The notes under the pieces: model-generated
Seen by the model: the letters and a program-made list of their open reading frames with translations, nothing else
Databases searched by the model: none
Told to the model about the DNA's origin: nothing
Shown: one piece after another, positions 17,920-28,056 of the stretch
Numbering within the stretch: position 1 is the stretch's first letter
Layout of the letters: every line of letters starts with the position of its first letter
Position numbers and translations under genes: made by a program
Source of the DNA: Prochlorococcus sp. AG-363-A03
GTDB taxonomy: Bacteria > Cyanobacteriota > Cyanobacteriia > PCC-6307 > Cyanobiaceae
Reading direction: 5' to 3'
NCBI GenBank assembly: GCA_003280445.1
Contig: QCEW01000004.1
Coordinates: forward strand, 18,330-82,329
DNA length: 64,000 nucleotides

Positions 17920-18516
17920 ATGAAAAAAGCTAATTTAGTTACTAATCAAAATAAATCCGTGATTAAAGGCTCAAAAAATCTTGAGATATCTGCTGAAAAG
18001 AATTTTTTAAATTGCATGATTGCCAACGATACGCCGAGGAAACTTGATTTCTTGATTTTAGTTATTGAAACTCTTCAGATTAATGCGAACGATTCTATAT
18101 TATTGAAAGCAAAAGAAATAGGTTTATCTGATGATTTCTCTAGCAGAGTTCAATTTTGGAAAATGAGATGTTCAAACCCTTTGAGGAATTCGTACACATT
18201 TTCATCTCTATCTGTTATGCAGATTAATTCTCTTGTAGAACTTATTTCTTCTATGGCTGAAAATCTTTATCCTCTTATTAGGCAATTACTTTCTACAAAA
18301 GAATCTAAGACACTTAATCAAGAGAGATGGTATTTGTTTAGTTCAAGACTTAAGGTACTTATCCGTGAAAGAATGAATTTACAACGTAGCTATATTGATA
18401 CCTTATTAAGTGACGAAAATAATGAATTTTTTAGGGAGTTATTAATCATCCTCTCTCTCTCGTGTGGAAAAGGAGGAGCTTCTCGTTTGAAAGCTTCTTT
18501 ATATCATCAATCATAG
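17920..18516 (+). CDS. DUF3038 family protein
   Basis: A 198-residue, mostly helical soluble protein. The pattern LDFLILVIETLQINANDSILLKA, cut here to its recognisable parts LDFLILVIE and AKEIGLSDDFSSRVQFWK, followed by RCSNPLR, fits DUF3038 of cyanobacteria. Function unknown. It lies nine bases before a DUF4335 gene. These two families commonly occur together in cyanobacteria, so the products may act together (inference). Confidence 0.75.
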   Translation: MKKANLVTNQNKSVIKGSKNLEISAEKNFLNCMIANDTPRKLDFLILVIETLQINANDSILLKAKEIGLSDDFSSRVQFWKMRCSNPLRNSYTFSSLSVMQINSLVELISSMAENLYPLIRQLLSTKESKTLNQERWYLFSSRLKVLIRERMNLQRSYIDTLLSDENNEFFRELLIILSLSCGKGGASRLKASLYHQS

Positions 18517-18525
18517 AAATTATTA

Positions 18526-19119
18526 ATGATTAACTTAAATTATAAATTTATTCAAAATTCTTCTTCACTAGAACTTGCAGGTATGCCCGACGTTTCAAAT
18601 GGAGACTCAGAAGATACGATTGGTATCCTATCTTCATGGACATTGAAAATTATTGGTTCACCTCTATTAGAAGGGGAGAAGGTGCATCTTGATAATTTGA
18701 TGCAAGTAATTCTTCAATATTCAAGATCTTATATATCTGGAATTCGGAAAACATTTACATCTACTAAAAATCTTGTGACTATATCTCCTTTCGGTGTTAG
18801 TCATAAATTATTACTAAATAGCACTAGACAAGGAGTGAAGCCTTTAGAAATTATTCTAGATGACTCTGAATTATCTGATCTCACTCGATGTCTAGATCTT
18901 TTAAGATTTGATTCTAGATTTAATATCAAATGGGATATTAATCCTGATATACCCTTTAGCAAGAAATATATCCTTACTAATATTTCTAATTCTAGGAACA
19001 AATCAAATTTCTTTTACGCAGTAATTATATTTATAGTTACTTGTTCTTTTCTATTACTTATTCCAACAAATAATAAGTTTGAAAAAATAGAATCAACAAA
19101 ACAAACTCAAAGTTTATAG
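18526..19119 (+). CDS. DUF4335 family protein with C-terminal membrane anchor
   Basis: A 197-residue protein. The N-terminal pattern YKFIQNSSSLELAGMP, the block LSSWTLKIIGSPLLEGEK, and the later LDLLRFDSRF match DUF4335. A membrane segment near residues 164-182 (FFYAVIIFIVTCSFLLLI) lies near the C-terminus, so most of the protein precedes the anchor. Immediately downstream of the DUF3038 gene, which supports both family calls. Function unknown. Confidence 0.78.
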   Translation: MINLNYKFIQNSSSLELAGMPDVSNGDSEDTIGILSSWTLKIIGSPLLEGEKVHLDNLMQVILQYSRSYISGIRKTFTSTKNLVTISPFGVSHKLLLNSTRQGVKPLEIILDDSELSDLTRCLDLLRFDSRFNIKWDINPDIPFSKKYILTNISNSRNKSNFFYAVIIFIVTCSFLLLIPTNNKFEKIESTKQTQSL

Positions 19120-19320
19120 AATTCATCTGAATTACAATATATCTATTTTCATCTAATTTAAAACTATATCTCTATAATAATTTTAAATGTATATATTACC
19201 TTGTTTAACAAAATTTAAATTAATATAACGAAAAATTATAATTTAAATACTATTTTTTAAGATTTAATTATTCTCAATTTAAAAAAAATGATTTAAAATA
19301 AGATTAAAGAATTAGTTTAA

Positions 19321-19971
19321 ATGCAACTTTCATATAATGATAGGGAGAAAATTGATATTGCTGACGACCAAATTTTTTATCAACAACCAAGATATGTTCA
19401 TCACCTCAGTGATTCATTCAGAATTCGACTAACCAAGCTATACTCAGAATACCTTCTTAATCATCACGTAATTTTAGATTTAATGAGTAGTTGGGTAAGC
19501 CATTTACCTGATGATGTTAAATATAAAAAAGTTATCGGTCATGGGATGAATGAAGCTGAGTTATCTTCTAATCAAAGACTTGATAAGTTCTGGGTTCAAA
19601 ATTTAAATAAGACACAAAATATGCCAATTGAAGATTCTTCTATTGATGTCGGATTAATCGTTGCCGGCTGGCAGTATCTCCAGTTTCCTGAAAAAGTCTC
19701 ATTAGAACTATCAAGGGTTATCAAATCTGATTCATTATTGATAATCTCCTTCACCAATCGAGCATTCTGGACAAAAGCTCCAAACATCTGGACATATTCG
19801 TCAGAGGAAAAAAGAATTGAATATGTAACTAGTGTCCTTACTTCTAATGGATGGAGGATAGAAAAAATATTAAATGAGAAAACTCAAGATAAAAAGCTTT
19901 TTGGCTTTTACTCATCAGAGAGTGATCCTTTTTTTTCTGTGATTGCAAGAAACAATAAGTCTAATTACTGA
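19321..19971 (+). CDS. SAM-dependent methyltransferase-like protein
   Basis: A 216-residue class-I-like methyltransferase. HHVILDLMSSWVSHLP near residue 47 replaces the usual glycine-rich SAM loop. A core segment runs IDVGLIVAGWQYLQFPEKVSLELSRV, with the motif parts VGLIVAGWQYLQFP near residue 103, and then a post-core strand LLIISFTNRAFWTKAP. The absence of DxGxGxG suggests a diverged SAM site, though such proteins are common in cyanobacteria. The substrate is unknown. About 200 A+T-rich bases separate it from the DUF4335 gene. Confidence 0.72.
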   Translation: MQLSYNDREKIDIADDQIFYQQPRYVHHLSDSFRIRLTKLYSEYLLNHHVILDLMSSWVSHLPDDVKYKKVIGHGMNEAELSSNQRLDKFWVQNLNKTQNMPIEDSSIDVGLIVAGWQYLQFPEKVSLELSRVIKSDSLLIISFTNRAFWTKAPNIWTYSSEEKRIEYVTSVLTSNGWRIEKILNEKTQDKKLFGFYSSESDPFFSVIARNNKSNY

Positions 19972-20024
19972 TCTACTTTTTATTAATACTTGTATTTAGT
20001 ATAAGTTCATAATAGTTTTTTTTT

Positions 20025-20333
20025 ATGTCCTGTTCTCTAATTAAATTTAGTTCTGAGGATTGTGGAACTTGTCACAGGATGAGCTTCTTTGATTCTAAAG
20101 TTGCGACCGAATTAGGTATAGAATTTATTAGCGTAAAACTACAAGATACAGTGGTTTATAGAAAATATAGACCAATATTATTAAAGCAATATCCTACAAA
20201 AGAAGGTATGGGCTGGCCTACTTATCTATTAGTTAATGATCCGGAGGGAGACTTTGAGATTATTGGTGAGCTTAAAGGTGGTATTGCTAAGGGTGATTTT
20301 AGAGAGAGACTTTCAAACCTAATAACTAATTGA
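20025..20333 (+). CDS. Thioredoxin-fold protein with CGTC motif
   Basis: A 102-residue protein. The active-site-like SSEDCGTCHRM places a CxxC at residues 13-16 after the first strand SLIKFS. It also carries a cis-Pro region GWPTYLLVN near residue 64, so both redox cysteines and the fold marker are present. It lacks a signal peptide, so it is probably a cytoplasmic disulfide reductase or thioredoxin-like protein. Preceded by a methyltransferase gene at 54 bases. Confidence 0.82.
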   Translation: MSCSLIKFSSEDCGTCHRMSFFDSKVATELGIEFISVKLQDTVVYRKYRPILLKQYPTKEGMGWPTYLLVNDPEGDFEIIGELKGGIAKGDFRERLSNLITN

Positions 20334-20340
20334 TCTTCAA

Positions 20341-20574
20341 TTAATTGACTGGTTGCATCAAGCCACCACTTCCAGAGTCAGAATCATCATCGTCGTTTCC
20401 GGCGTCTACAGTCAAAAGTGTATATATTCCTAATGCCAATAGACTTATCATTCCGCTAAAGATGCTGAGTCCATATTGGTTTGAACTAATTTCTATTACT
20501 TCACCCAAGGTAAAAATACTCAAATTTTGGTGACTATAGCAATCTTTTACTTTTAAAGCATTTTGTTCAACCAA
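20341..20574 (-). CDS. Hypothetical single-pass membrane protein with acidic tail
   Basis: A 77-residue protein with one hydrophobic span (GLSIFSGMISLLALGIYTLL, residues 34-53). A strikingly acidic, glycine/serine-rich tail (NDDDDSDSGSGGLMQPVN) follows. No family is recognised. The tail might bind divalent cations or be a flexible linker (inference). It is seven bases from the convergent thioredoxin-like gene and 45 bases after mfd on the same strand. Confidence 0.6.
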   Translation of the reverse strand: MVEQNALKVKDCYSHQNLSIFTLGEVIEISSNQYGLSIFSGMISLLALGIYTLLTVDAGNDDDDSDSGSGGLMQPVN

Positions 20575-20619
20575 TTGATTAATTGACTTCCTATTTGTCT
20601 GAATTGAGAATTTGATTTA

Positions 20620-23600
20620 TTAAGCGTTTATTTCTGAATTCATAAGTTTTAGCCATTCTGTTAATTGATCTAGAAGTTTATCGCTATCCAAGATTCCCAG
20701 TCCTCGAATAGTCACCGTTGAACACCTATCCCCTTTCTTGTAAATAAATCTTCCATGAAGATGATTAGCCAAACCTTTTCTTAGTAACTTGAATGCTGGC
20801 TCATCCATCATTGTCTCAAGCTCAACATTTGGTTTGGATAACTTGATTCTTGAGAAGCCACACTTTTTAGCGATTATTTTTAATTTCATTACTTCTATTA
20901 ATGATTCAACTGCTTTTGGTAATGTTCCATATCTATCAACCAAGTTGCTAGCAAATTGAACTAATGAATCATTGTTTTCGCATTGTGTGGCTAATCTATA
21001 TGCATTTATTTTTTCATCTGGATCAGTTATCCAATCTCCCGGTATAAAAGCTGTAACAGGTAGATCTATTTGAGTATCGTCAACACTAGGAATATCTTGC
21101 CCCTGTATTTCGGCAATAGTTTCCTGCAATAATTCCATATACAAATCAAATCCTATTGTTTCCATTTGTCCGCTTTGTTCAATACCTAAGATATTTCCAA
21201 CGCCTCTAATTTCCATGTCCCTCATGGCTAACTGATAACCACTGCCCAAATCACTAAATTCTTTTATAGCCTTTAAACGTTGCCTTGAGGTCTCATTTAA
21301 TTTCTCATCGCTTGGATAAAATAACCAAGCATGTGCTTGTACTCCACTTCGGCCTACTCTGCCTCTCAATTGGTAAAGTTGAGATAAACCAAACTTGTGA
21401 GAATCTTCAATTAAAATAGTATTTACTCTTGGAATATCTAATCCACTTTCTACAATAGTTGTACAAAGCAAAATATCGGCTTCTCCTGCATTAAATGCAA
21501 GCATTGCATTCTCTAATGCTCCCTCTTCCATTTGACCATGTGCAATCAATAATTTCACATTTGGGATCATAATTTTTAATTTCTCTGCTACATCTTCTAT
21601 TCCTTTTATTCGAGGAACAATATAAAATATTTGGCCACCTCTATCAATCTCTTGTGAAATTGCACTTCTTATTATTTCATTATCGAGGGGTGCTAAGTGT
21701 GTTTTAATTGGCCTTCGTAGGGGAGGCGGTGTTGTTATTAAACTCATTTCACGGACACCAGAAAGACTCATATAGAGTGTTCTTGGAATTGGAGTCGCTG
21801 AAAGGGTTAATACATCTACACTTTTTTTTAACTCTTTTATTTTCTCTTTTTGATTAACTCCAAAACGTTGTTCTTCATCTATAACTAGAAGTCCCAAGTC
21901 CTTATAAACTAATTTTTTGTTCAAGAGCTGATGTGTACCAACAACTGCATCAATTTGTCCATCTTTCAGGCCACTAACTATATGTTTTTTTTCACTATTT
22001 GTTTTAAATCTATTGAGTAATGAAACTTTTATAGGATAAGGAGCAAATCGATCAGAAATAGTTCTCCAATGTTGTTGAGATAATACAGTCGTTGGTGCTA
22101 ATAAAGCTATTTGTTTTCCTGAGGTAATAGCCTTAAATATTGCTCTTATAGCAACTTCTGTTTTCCCAAATCCAACATCGCCGCACACTAATCTATCCAT
22201 AGGCTTTTCACTTTCCATATCAGATTTAACCTGAGATGTAGCTGTTGCTTGATCAGGTGTAAGTGCGTATGGAAATGAGTCTTCTAATTCGTTTTGCCAG
22301 GGTCCATCACATGGAAATTTATACCCTTTTTCTTTACTTCTTTCTGCATATAACTTAATTAAATCAATAGCAACTTTTTTAACGGATTTCTTTGCCTTTT
22401 CCTTTATTTTGTTCCAATTAGCTCCTCCTAATTTACTAATTGTAGGAGTCTTTGCATTTGAACTTCTATACCTACCTAAACTTCCAAGTTGATCTGCAGC
22501 AACACTTAGCTTTCCATCCATATATTTTATTACCAAATAATCTCTTGAATCTCCATTAATATTTAATTTTTCAATTTTCTGAAATAAACCAATTCCATGA
22601 TTTCTATGAACAACATAATCGCCTGGTTTCATCTTATTAGGATCTATCTTTTTACTTTGCGATTGTTTTCTTCTTCTTATATAACCAGTCGTAGAAATAT
22701 TTTGTTGTCCGAAAAACTCCTTATCCGTTAATAGTGCAATTTTCCATGCAGGAAGATAAAATCCTTCAATTTCACCCTCATTTTTATTTTTAATAGCTAC
22801 TGGAATATTGTCATCGATAATATTTTTTATACCATTAAGATCGGTATTATTTGGTATAAACTTTGATATACATTCATGTTCTTCTAACAAAGAAACTGCA
22901 CGACTAGGTTGTGCTGAAATTATCCAAATAGAATATTTATTCTTAATATAATCTTTTAAAGATAAACTTATTTTGCCGTATTGATTAGGTAGCCAATTAT
23001 GAACTTTGCTTGAAATACTAAAAACATTCGTTTTCTTTGTAGTGTCTTCTAAATCTGTTATATCAATACCTTTATAATGATTTAGAGAATCATATATATC
23101 ATTAATGTCTTTATGAAGATTAGGTTTAAATATAGTCTTTATTGCTTCTCTACCTTTTATAGAAGTAATTACATCTGTATAATTTTCATTAACGATATTA
23201 TACCAAGCTTTTCCATGAGATATACCTTGAAGCCTCTCATCAACCACAATAAATGTCTTATCATCTAAGTAATCTAATAATGATGAAGGCTTATCAAATG
23301 CAACTCCTAAATATTTCTTTGCTGAATCCAATTTATTTGAATTTACTAACTCAGAGAACTCATCATTAGTAAATAAACTCGATATATCCTTGTTGTCAGT
23401 TGATATAAGCTTATTAATGATTAGTGGATCAAAACCTGTGGGTGTTATGCATATATTGTTGATTTGATCTAATGACCTTTGTGAAATTGGATCAAATTCT
23501 TTAATCTTATCTAATAGATCACCAAATAGCTCTAATCTAATTGGAAGTTCACTACTAACAGGGTAAATATCAATAATATCTCCACGTCTTGTCCATGTTC

Positions 23601-24123
23601 CTTCTTGATCTATATTATTAGACTTGATATATCCACTTTCACTCAATTTTAAAGATAAATCACTTAGATTTATTTCATCTCCTACGTTTAATTTAATACA
23701 CTTTTCTTTAAGGTATTCAAATGGGGGCAGATGTGGTTGTAAAGATCTTTCTGTTGCAATTATTGCGATATTCTCATCATCTTTTAATTCCAATATATCG
23801 CTTAGTACTTGTAATTGACCCCAAATTATTTCTGAAGTAACCTGCATAGTTTCATATGGTGAGACTTCACTTGTTGGATATAAACATGTCTTTGTCCAAC
23901 CGCAGTCTTTTACAAGTGGGTACCATCTAGTAGCATCTTCTAATGTTGGTACAATTACCAATAATTTTTTGGATTCTTTTTTTGCCAGTGATGTTGTGAT
24001 TAATGCTTTTGCTGTTCGCGAAGCCCCAGTTAATATTAATCTTTCTTTTCTATTTGTTCGTTCAATTAACTCATTTGTTAATTGATGTTTTTGTAAATAA
24101 TTTGCTATTGATTCTAGTGACAC
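20620..24123 (-). CDS. mfd: Transcription-repair coupling factor
   Basis: Removes RNA polymerase stalled at DNA lesions and recruits UvrA. The 1167 residues are close to the family norm. N-terminal UvrB-homology region; CarD-like polymerase-interaction domain starting KMKPGDYVVHRNHGIGLF near residue 497; RecG-like translocase with Walker A CGDVGFGKTE near 649, DEEQ box near 751, and helicase motifs QLRGRVGRSG; C-terminal TRCF domain. All ATPase motifs are intact. Two small conserved genes follow or precede it on the same strand. Confidence 0.97.
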   Translation of the reverse strand: MSLESIANYLQKHQLTNELIERTNRKERLILTGASRTAKALITTSLAKKESKKLLVIVPTLEDATRWYPLVKDCGWTKTCLYPTSEVSPYETMQVTSEIIWGQLQVLSDILELKDDENIAIIATERSLQPHLPPFEYLKEKCIKLNVGDEINLSDLSLKLSESGYIKSNNIDQEGTWTRRGDIIDIYPVSSELPIRLELFGDLLDKIKEFDPISQRSLDQINNICITPTGFDPLIINKLISTDNKDISSLFTNDEFSELVNSNKLDSAKKYLGVAFDKPSSLLDYLDDKTFIVVDERLQGISHGKAWYNIVNENYTDVITSIKGREAIKTIFKPNLHKDINDIYDSLNHYKGIDITDLEDTTKKTNVFSISSKVHNWLPNQYGKISLSLKDYIKNKYSIWIISAQPSRAVSLLEEHECISKFIPNNTDLNGIKNIIDDNIPVAIKNKNEGEIEGFYLPAWKIALLTDKEFFGQQNISTTGYIRRRKQSQSKKIDPNKMKPGDYVVHRNHGIGLFQKIEKLNINGDSRDYLVIKYMDGKLSVAADQLGSLGRYRSSNAKTPTISKLGGANWNKIKEKAKKSVKKVAIDLIKLYAERSKEKGYKFPCDGPWQNELEDSFPYALTPDQATATSQVKSDMESEKPMDRLVCGDVGFGKTEVAIRAIFKAITSGKQIALLAPTTVLSQQHWRTISDRFAPYPIKVSLLNRFKTNSEKKHIVSGLKDGQIDAVVGTHQLLNKKLVYKDLGLLVIDEEQRFGVNQKEKIKELKKSVDVLTLSATPIPRTLYMSLSGVREMSLITTPPPLRRPIKTHLAPLDNEIIRSAISQEIDRGGQIFYIVPRIKGIEDVAEKLKIMIPNVKLLIAHGQMEEGALENAMLAFNAGEADILLCTTIVESGLDIPRVNTILIEDSHKFGLSQLYQLRGRVGRSGVQAHAWLFYPSDEKLNETSRQRLKAIKEFSDLGSGYQLAMRDMEIRGVGNILGIEQSGQMETIGFDLYMELLQETIAEIQGQDIPSVDDTQIDLPVTAFIPGDWITDPDEKINAYRLATQCENNDSLVQFASNLVDRYGTLPKAVESLIEVMKLKIIAKKCGFSRIKLSKPNVELETMMDEPAFKLLRKGLANHLHGRFIYKKGDRCSTVTIRGLGILDSDKLLDQLTEWLKLMNSEINA

Positions 24124-24185
24124 TACTTCTTTCTTCTAAATTTATAGATTTAACCATAACATTTTATTTGTCGTCTTGAGAAGAC

Positions 24186-24854
24186 TCAATCAGTAAGATA
24201 TTGATTTCGAATTGATTTTAGCTTTTCAACAAATGATACTAATTGTTTTTCATTAAGCTCTTTCCTTGTAGAAACATTAAATTCTTTTTTTAAATACTCT
24301 CTTCCTTGTAAATTGTCCCAGGATAGATCTCTCAGAATTTTGTCCGATTCATCTATTAATGTTGTAATATTTCTTTCAAGAACTTTAGATTGGTTTTGAT
24401 TATCTATATTTTTTAGAAGGCTTAAATACTTAATTATATCAGAGTAGTTAGTTATTTTATTTCGACTTTTATAACCCATGTTGTTTTCAAGAAAAGTTAT
24501 TTCATCATTTCTAGACCATTGTAATCGTTGAATTTCTGAATCTATTTCTGTTAATTCATTACTCCAATCAACCGGCTCTTTAACGAAATTATTGTTATTA
24601 ATACTTTCACTTTTGGGCAATTCAACTTTTAAAGGGGTTGTAATTTTATCCTCGTGAATTAACTGATTGTTTGTCTCACTATTGAGTAGTCCATTTATTC
24701 TTTTATTAAGTCTTGAAATTGCTTTATCTTCTGCATCTTCTACTGTTAGCCCTTCTGCTAGTGCACTTCCTAGATTCTTTTCATTCAACCAACCATTTAC
24801 CTGAACAACGGCTTTATTGTCAGTTAGGTGGCAAAGCTTAGATTCAATCCTCAT
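24186..24854 (-). CDS. Conserved hypothetical protein upstream of mfd
   Basis: A 222-residue soluble protein. The N-terminal domain has VVQVNGWLNEKNLGSALAEG, read here as the core VVQVNGWL and LGSALAEGLTVEDAEDKAI, which looks like a small alpha+beta fold. A polar linker follows, then a helical C-terminal half with repeated charged segments (RLQWSRNDEITFLENNMGY; REYLKKEFNVSTRKEL). It lies 62 bases upstream of mfd on the same strand and opposite the terC promoter. Probably conserved in cyanobacteria; function unknown. Confidence 0.72.
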   Translation of the reverse strand: MRIESKLCHLTDNKAVVQVNGWLNEKNLGSALAEGLTVEDAEDKAISRLNKRINGLLNSETNNQLIHEDKITTPLKVELPKSESINNNNFVKEPVDWSNELTEIDSEIQRLQWSRNDEITFLENNMGYKSRNKITNYSDIIKYLSLLKNIDNQNQSKVLERNITTLIDESDKILRDLSWDNLQGREYLKKEFNVSTRKELNEKQLVSFVEKLKSIRNQYLTD

Positions 24855-24939
24855 AACCCTTTTGAATTAGCCGAAATAGAATTATTAGCGTTAACATATA
24901 CCAAACAGGCAGTGCAAATAGCTCTTCTTTGGTAATTTA

Positions 24940-25662
24940 ATGGATTCAGCATCTCTTAGATCCTTAACTCCGTTACTTGATGGTATCGACAGATGGGTTG
25001 AATTAGCACCTCTTTTGCCAATTATTATCTCTTTAGAGCTTGTATTATCAGCAGATAATGCTGTAGCTCTAGCTTCGATAACTAAGAATCTTAATAATAT
25101 TGATCTTCAACAAAAAGCACTGAATATAGGTATATTTATCGCTTTATTATTGAGAATACTCGTAATTCTTACAGCTCAATTCTTCTTGACTTTTTGGCCA
25201 GTAAAGCTTATTGGTGGTATTTATTTATTGTCTTTGTCAATATCAAAGTTTTTTTCTATCGATGAAAATTTATCTGTTGATAATGATAAAGGAAGCACTG
25301 AGAATGCTCAAATTTCGCTACTTAAGGTAATACTTTTATTGTCCGTAACTGATTTAGCCTTTTCAATAGATAGTATTACAGCTGCGGTTGCAATCAGTGA
25401 TCAATTCCTGTTAGTTATCACTGGAGCAATTATTGGAGTTATTGCATTACGATTCACCTCTGGTTTATTTATAAAGTGGCTCGAGATATTTGTCAATTTG
25501 GAAAAAGCTGGTTATATCGCAGTTGGTATTATTGGAACAAAGCTAATCTTTCAATTAATCTTTTATCAATTAGTTATTCCTGAATACTTATTCTTCTTGC
25601 TAATGGTATGTCTCTTTCTTTGGGGTTTTTCTCGAAAGGAGGAAGATATGGAAAATATTTAA
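24940..25662 (+). CDS. TerC-family integral membrane protein
   Basis: A 240-residue protein with about seven hydrophobic segments. The family signatures with membrane acidic residues are [17 protein letters not shown] near residue 30 and [16 protein letters not shown] near 135. TerC/Alx/YkoY proteins are implicated in metal ion (Mn or Ca) efflux and, in plants, thylakoid biogenesis. The exact role here is inferred. Divergent from the mfd-side gene, and its 3' end overlaps the convergent fmt gene by four bases. Confidence 0.88.
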   Translation: MDSASLRSLTPLLDGIDRWVELAPLLPIIISLELVLSADNAVALASITKNLNNIDLQQKALNIGIFIALLLRILVILTAQFFLTFWPVKLIGGIYLLSLSISKFFSIDENLSVDNDKGSTENAQISLLKVILLLSVTDLAFSIDSITAAVAISDQFLLVITGAIIGVIALRFTSGLFIKWLEIFVNLEKAGYIAVGIIGTKLIFQLIFYQLVIPEYLFFLLMVCLFLWGFSRKEEDMENI

Positions 25663-26669
25663 GTTCCGATAATGTTCTTAATGCTTAAATTAGATTGAGC
25701 AGATAAGGTATAACTATCTGTTACTTTTTTTCCTTCAAGTTGACCATATTTAATATGTATTGGATAGTCACCTGACATTATCACTAACCCATTTTGTTTA
25801 TTTACCATAAGGATTTCACCAGGTATTGCTTTCTCTATTATTTCACTATTAATATTATAAATTTCATTTAAATGTTCGTTATTTGCTATTAAGCTAGCAT
25901 TTAATATTTTTATTCTTTTACCATTATGAAGTGTATAGGCATTTGGATATAGTCCTTGTATTCTCTTTAAAATCTTTTTTGCATTTTGGCTCCAATCTAT
26001 TAAATAATCTTCTTTTTTTATTTGTCTTGCATAACTCGGATTACCATTTAACTTAGATTGATCGATAGCTTTTAATTCTTCTAGCATTGACGATTTGTCT
26101 AAGCTTACGACTTGTCTTATCCTTTCTAGTGACCTTACTAAAAGCTTTGATGATATTCCCGACAGTCTATTAGTAAGTGTCTCTAAATTATCAGATTCAG
26201 TAATCAACGTTGCCTCTTGTTCAATAACTGGTCCTGTATCTAGCCCTTCCTCCATTGACATAATACAAATACCTGTCTTTGAGTCTTCATTAATAATGCT
26301 CCACTGAATAGGGGCTGCTCCTCTCCATACAGGTAGTAAGGAAGCGTGACTATTCCAGCATCCCAGTCTTGGCAAATCTAAAATATATTGCGGAAGGATT
26401 TGACCAAAAGCCACAACTACGTAAACATCAGCGTTCAAATTTTCAAGTATTTCTTTAGTATTTTGATCCTTACTTATTGAATGTGTAGTAAAGACAGGTA
26501 TACCTAGATCTGTAGCAGCTTCTTTAACTGAGGATGGGTTCAATTTCTTCCCTCGACCTCGCTTTCTATCTGGTTGAGTAATTACTGCTATTACTTCATT
26601 CCCGGCTTTAACAATATCTATTAAATTTTCAGCAGCATATCTAGGAGTACCCCAAAAGATTATCTTCAC
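25659..26669 (-). CDS. fmt: Methionyl-tRNA formyltransferase
   Basis: Formylates Met-tRNAfMet for translation initiation. The start is set by a GTGA overlap: a GTG at 26669 shares four bases with the TGA of the upstream pmbA gene. The frame could extend to 26702, but that gives a non-family N-terminus. The protein is then 336 residues beginning [12 protein letters not shown] (V read as Met). Catalytic region [18 protein letters not shown] near residue 108 and DTGPVIEQ near 145 are intact. A C-terminal tRNA-binding domain follows. Third gene of a tldD-pmbA-fmt run. Confidence 0.95.
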   Translation of the reverse strand: MKIIFWGTPRYAAENLIDIVKAGNEVIAVITQPDRKRGRGKKLNPSSVKEAATDLGIPVFTTHSISKDQNTKEILENLNADVYVVVAFGQILPQYILDLPRLGCWNSHASLLPVWRGAAPIQWSIINEDSKTGICIMSMEEGLDTGPVIEQEATLITESDNLETLTNRLSGISSKLLVRSLERIRQVVSLDKSSMLEELKAIDQSKLNGNPSYARQIKKEDYLIDWSQNAKKILKRIQGLYPNAYTLHNGKRIKILNASLIANNEHLNEIYNINSEIIEKAIPGEILMVNKQNGLVIMSGDYPIHIKYGQLEGKKVTDSYTLSAQSNLSIKNIIGT

Positions 26670-28054
26670 GCTTCTCCAGTTATTGACATGTCCTGAACCC
26701 AAACATGAGGACTTATACCCTGATGTGTAACTATCTGTTCATTTTCAATTTTAACAATACTCTTCAAGACATTCAGAATATCTCCCGCAACGGTTGCAGC
26801 CTCAATTGATGTTTTCTTGCCGTTAGATACAATCCAACCATCAAAAGGTAAGGAGAACGAACCTTGACTAGCTTTAACTCCTGAATGAATGGCAGATAGT
26901 TCATCTATTAAAATGAATTCTTGAAGTGTCTTTTTTACATTTAGACTTTGGTCTTTATCCATTTCTGGTTTGCATTTACTTACAACTAACCAATCGGGAG
27001 AAACAGAGACTTTAGCTCCTAATCCAGCATGCCCTGTTGGTGTAACACCAAACTTTCTTGCAGTTGCCTCTGAATGAAGCAAATTGGTCAATATACCTCT
27101 AGAGACCAAATTTATATTTTGTGTTGGAGTACCTTCACCATCAAAACTAAAAGCTCCTACGTTGTCAGGATGTAGACCTTCATCGCTTATGTTTAAATTT
27201 GAAACTGCAATTTGAGTACCAATTGAGTGTTCATTCATCAAACTTACTCCGTCCATAATGGAACGTGCATTAAACATTGAACTAAACGCACTAATTAATT
27301 GAAGAAAAGCCTCAGGAGTAAAACATGTTAGATACTTATTCGTTTCAATTGATTTATATTTCAAGTGGCTAATTAACTTTTCAGATGTTTCTTTTATGCA
27401 TGAGTTTATATCAAGTTTATCCAAGCTTGAATTTACTCTTATGCCTCCTGCACTTCTAGGTTTTTTATTTTCTTCCTCGGCTTTAGCATACAAATAAATA
27501 GAAGATTGTGATAGTTTCATGTGTCTATTAGCTCCTTCACTATTTATATATATCCTTTCAATATAACTTTCATTTAATCCATTATATGGAACGGAATCTA
27601 TTGACTGATGAGTATCAATTAATTTTTTTTCTGCATATTTCATAATGTTTAGTAGTTCTTCAATCGTATGAGGATCGGACACCTTTGGATTTATTTCTGC
27701 TAATTCAGCTTTAGCTAATGATGAAAACTCTGGTGATTCTTTTTTGTTCCCAAAAACGCTTGCTTCAATTGCTCCTCTCATCGCTTTTCTTATGCCTTCA
27801 CTTGTTAAGTCAGAAGTACTAGTTATGCCTACTTGATTATATTTATTCCATACTCTTAAAGTCATTGAGTGCCTTTGAGAACCTTTTAACTGTTTTGCAT
27901 TGCCTTTTTGTACCTGAACAGATATATCTCTACTGGATGACGCACCCATGTCCCATTTTGTAATTTTAGACTCATGACTATATTTTGTTAGAAGACTATT
28001 CAATAACAATGGATCTAATTCGCCGATCTTATGATTAGTAATTGAATTGTTCAT
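26666..28054 (-). CDS. pmbA: TldE/PmbA-family metalloprotease partner
   Basis: A 462-residue TldE/PmbA homologue. In E. coli TldD and TldE form a heterodimer in which TldD carries the zinc site; TldE has no HExxxH, and none is seen here. Recognisable blocks are [20 protein letters not shown], trimmed to [16 protein letters not shown] near residue 70, and [21 protein letters not shown] near 290, seen as [15 protein letters not shown]. It follows tldD after two bases and overlaps fmt by four, so the three genes are almost surely one transcript. Confidence 0.92.
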   Translation of the reverse strand: MNNSITNHKIGELDPLLLNSLLTKYSHESKITKWDMGASSSRDISVQVQKGNAKQLKGSQRHSMTLRVWNKYNQVGITSTSDLTSEGIRKAMRGAIEASVFGNKKESPEFSSLAKAELAEINPKVSDPHTIEELLNIMKYAEKKLIDTHQSIDSVPYNGLNESYIERIYINSEGANRHMKLSQSSIYLYAKAEEENKKPRSAGGIRVNSSLDKLDINSCIKETSEKLISHLKYKSIETNKYLTCFTPEAFLQLISAFSSMFNARSIMDGVSLMNEHSIGTQIAVSNLNISDEGLHPDNVGAFSFDGEGTPTQNINLVSRGILTNLLHSEATARKFGVTPTGHAGLGAKVSVSPDWLVVSKCKPEMDKDQSLNVKKTLQEFILIDELSAIHSGVKASQGSFSLPFDGWIVSNGKKTSIEAATVAGDILNVLKSIVKIENEQIVTHQGISPHVWVQDMSITGEA

Positions 28055-28056
28055 TT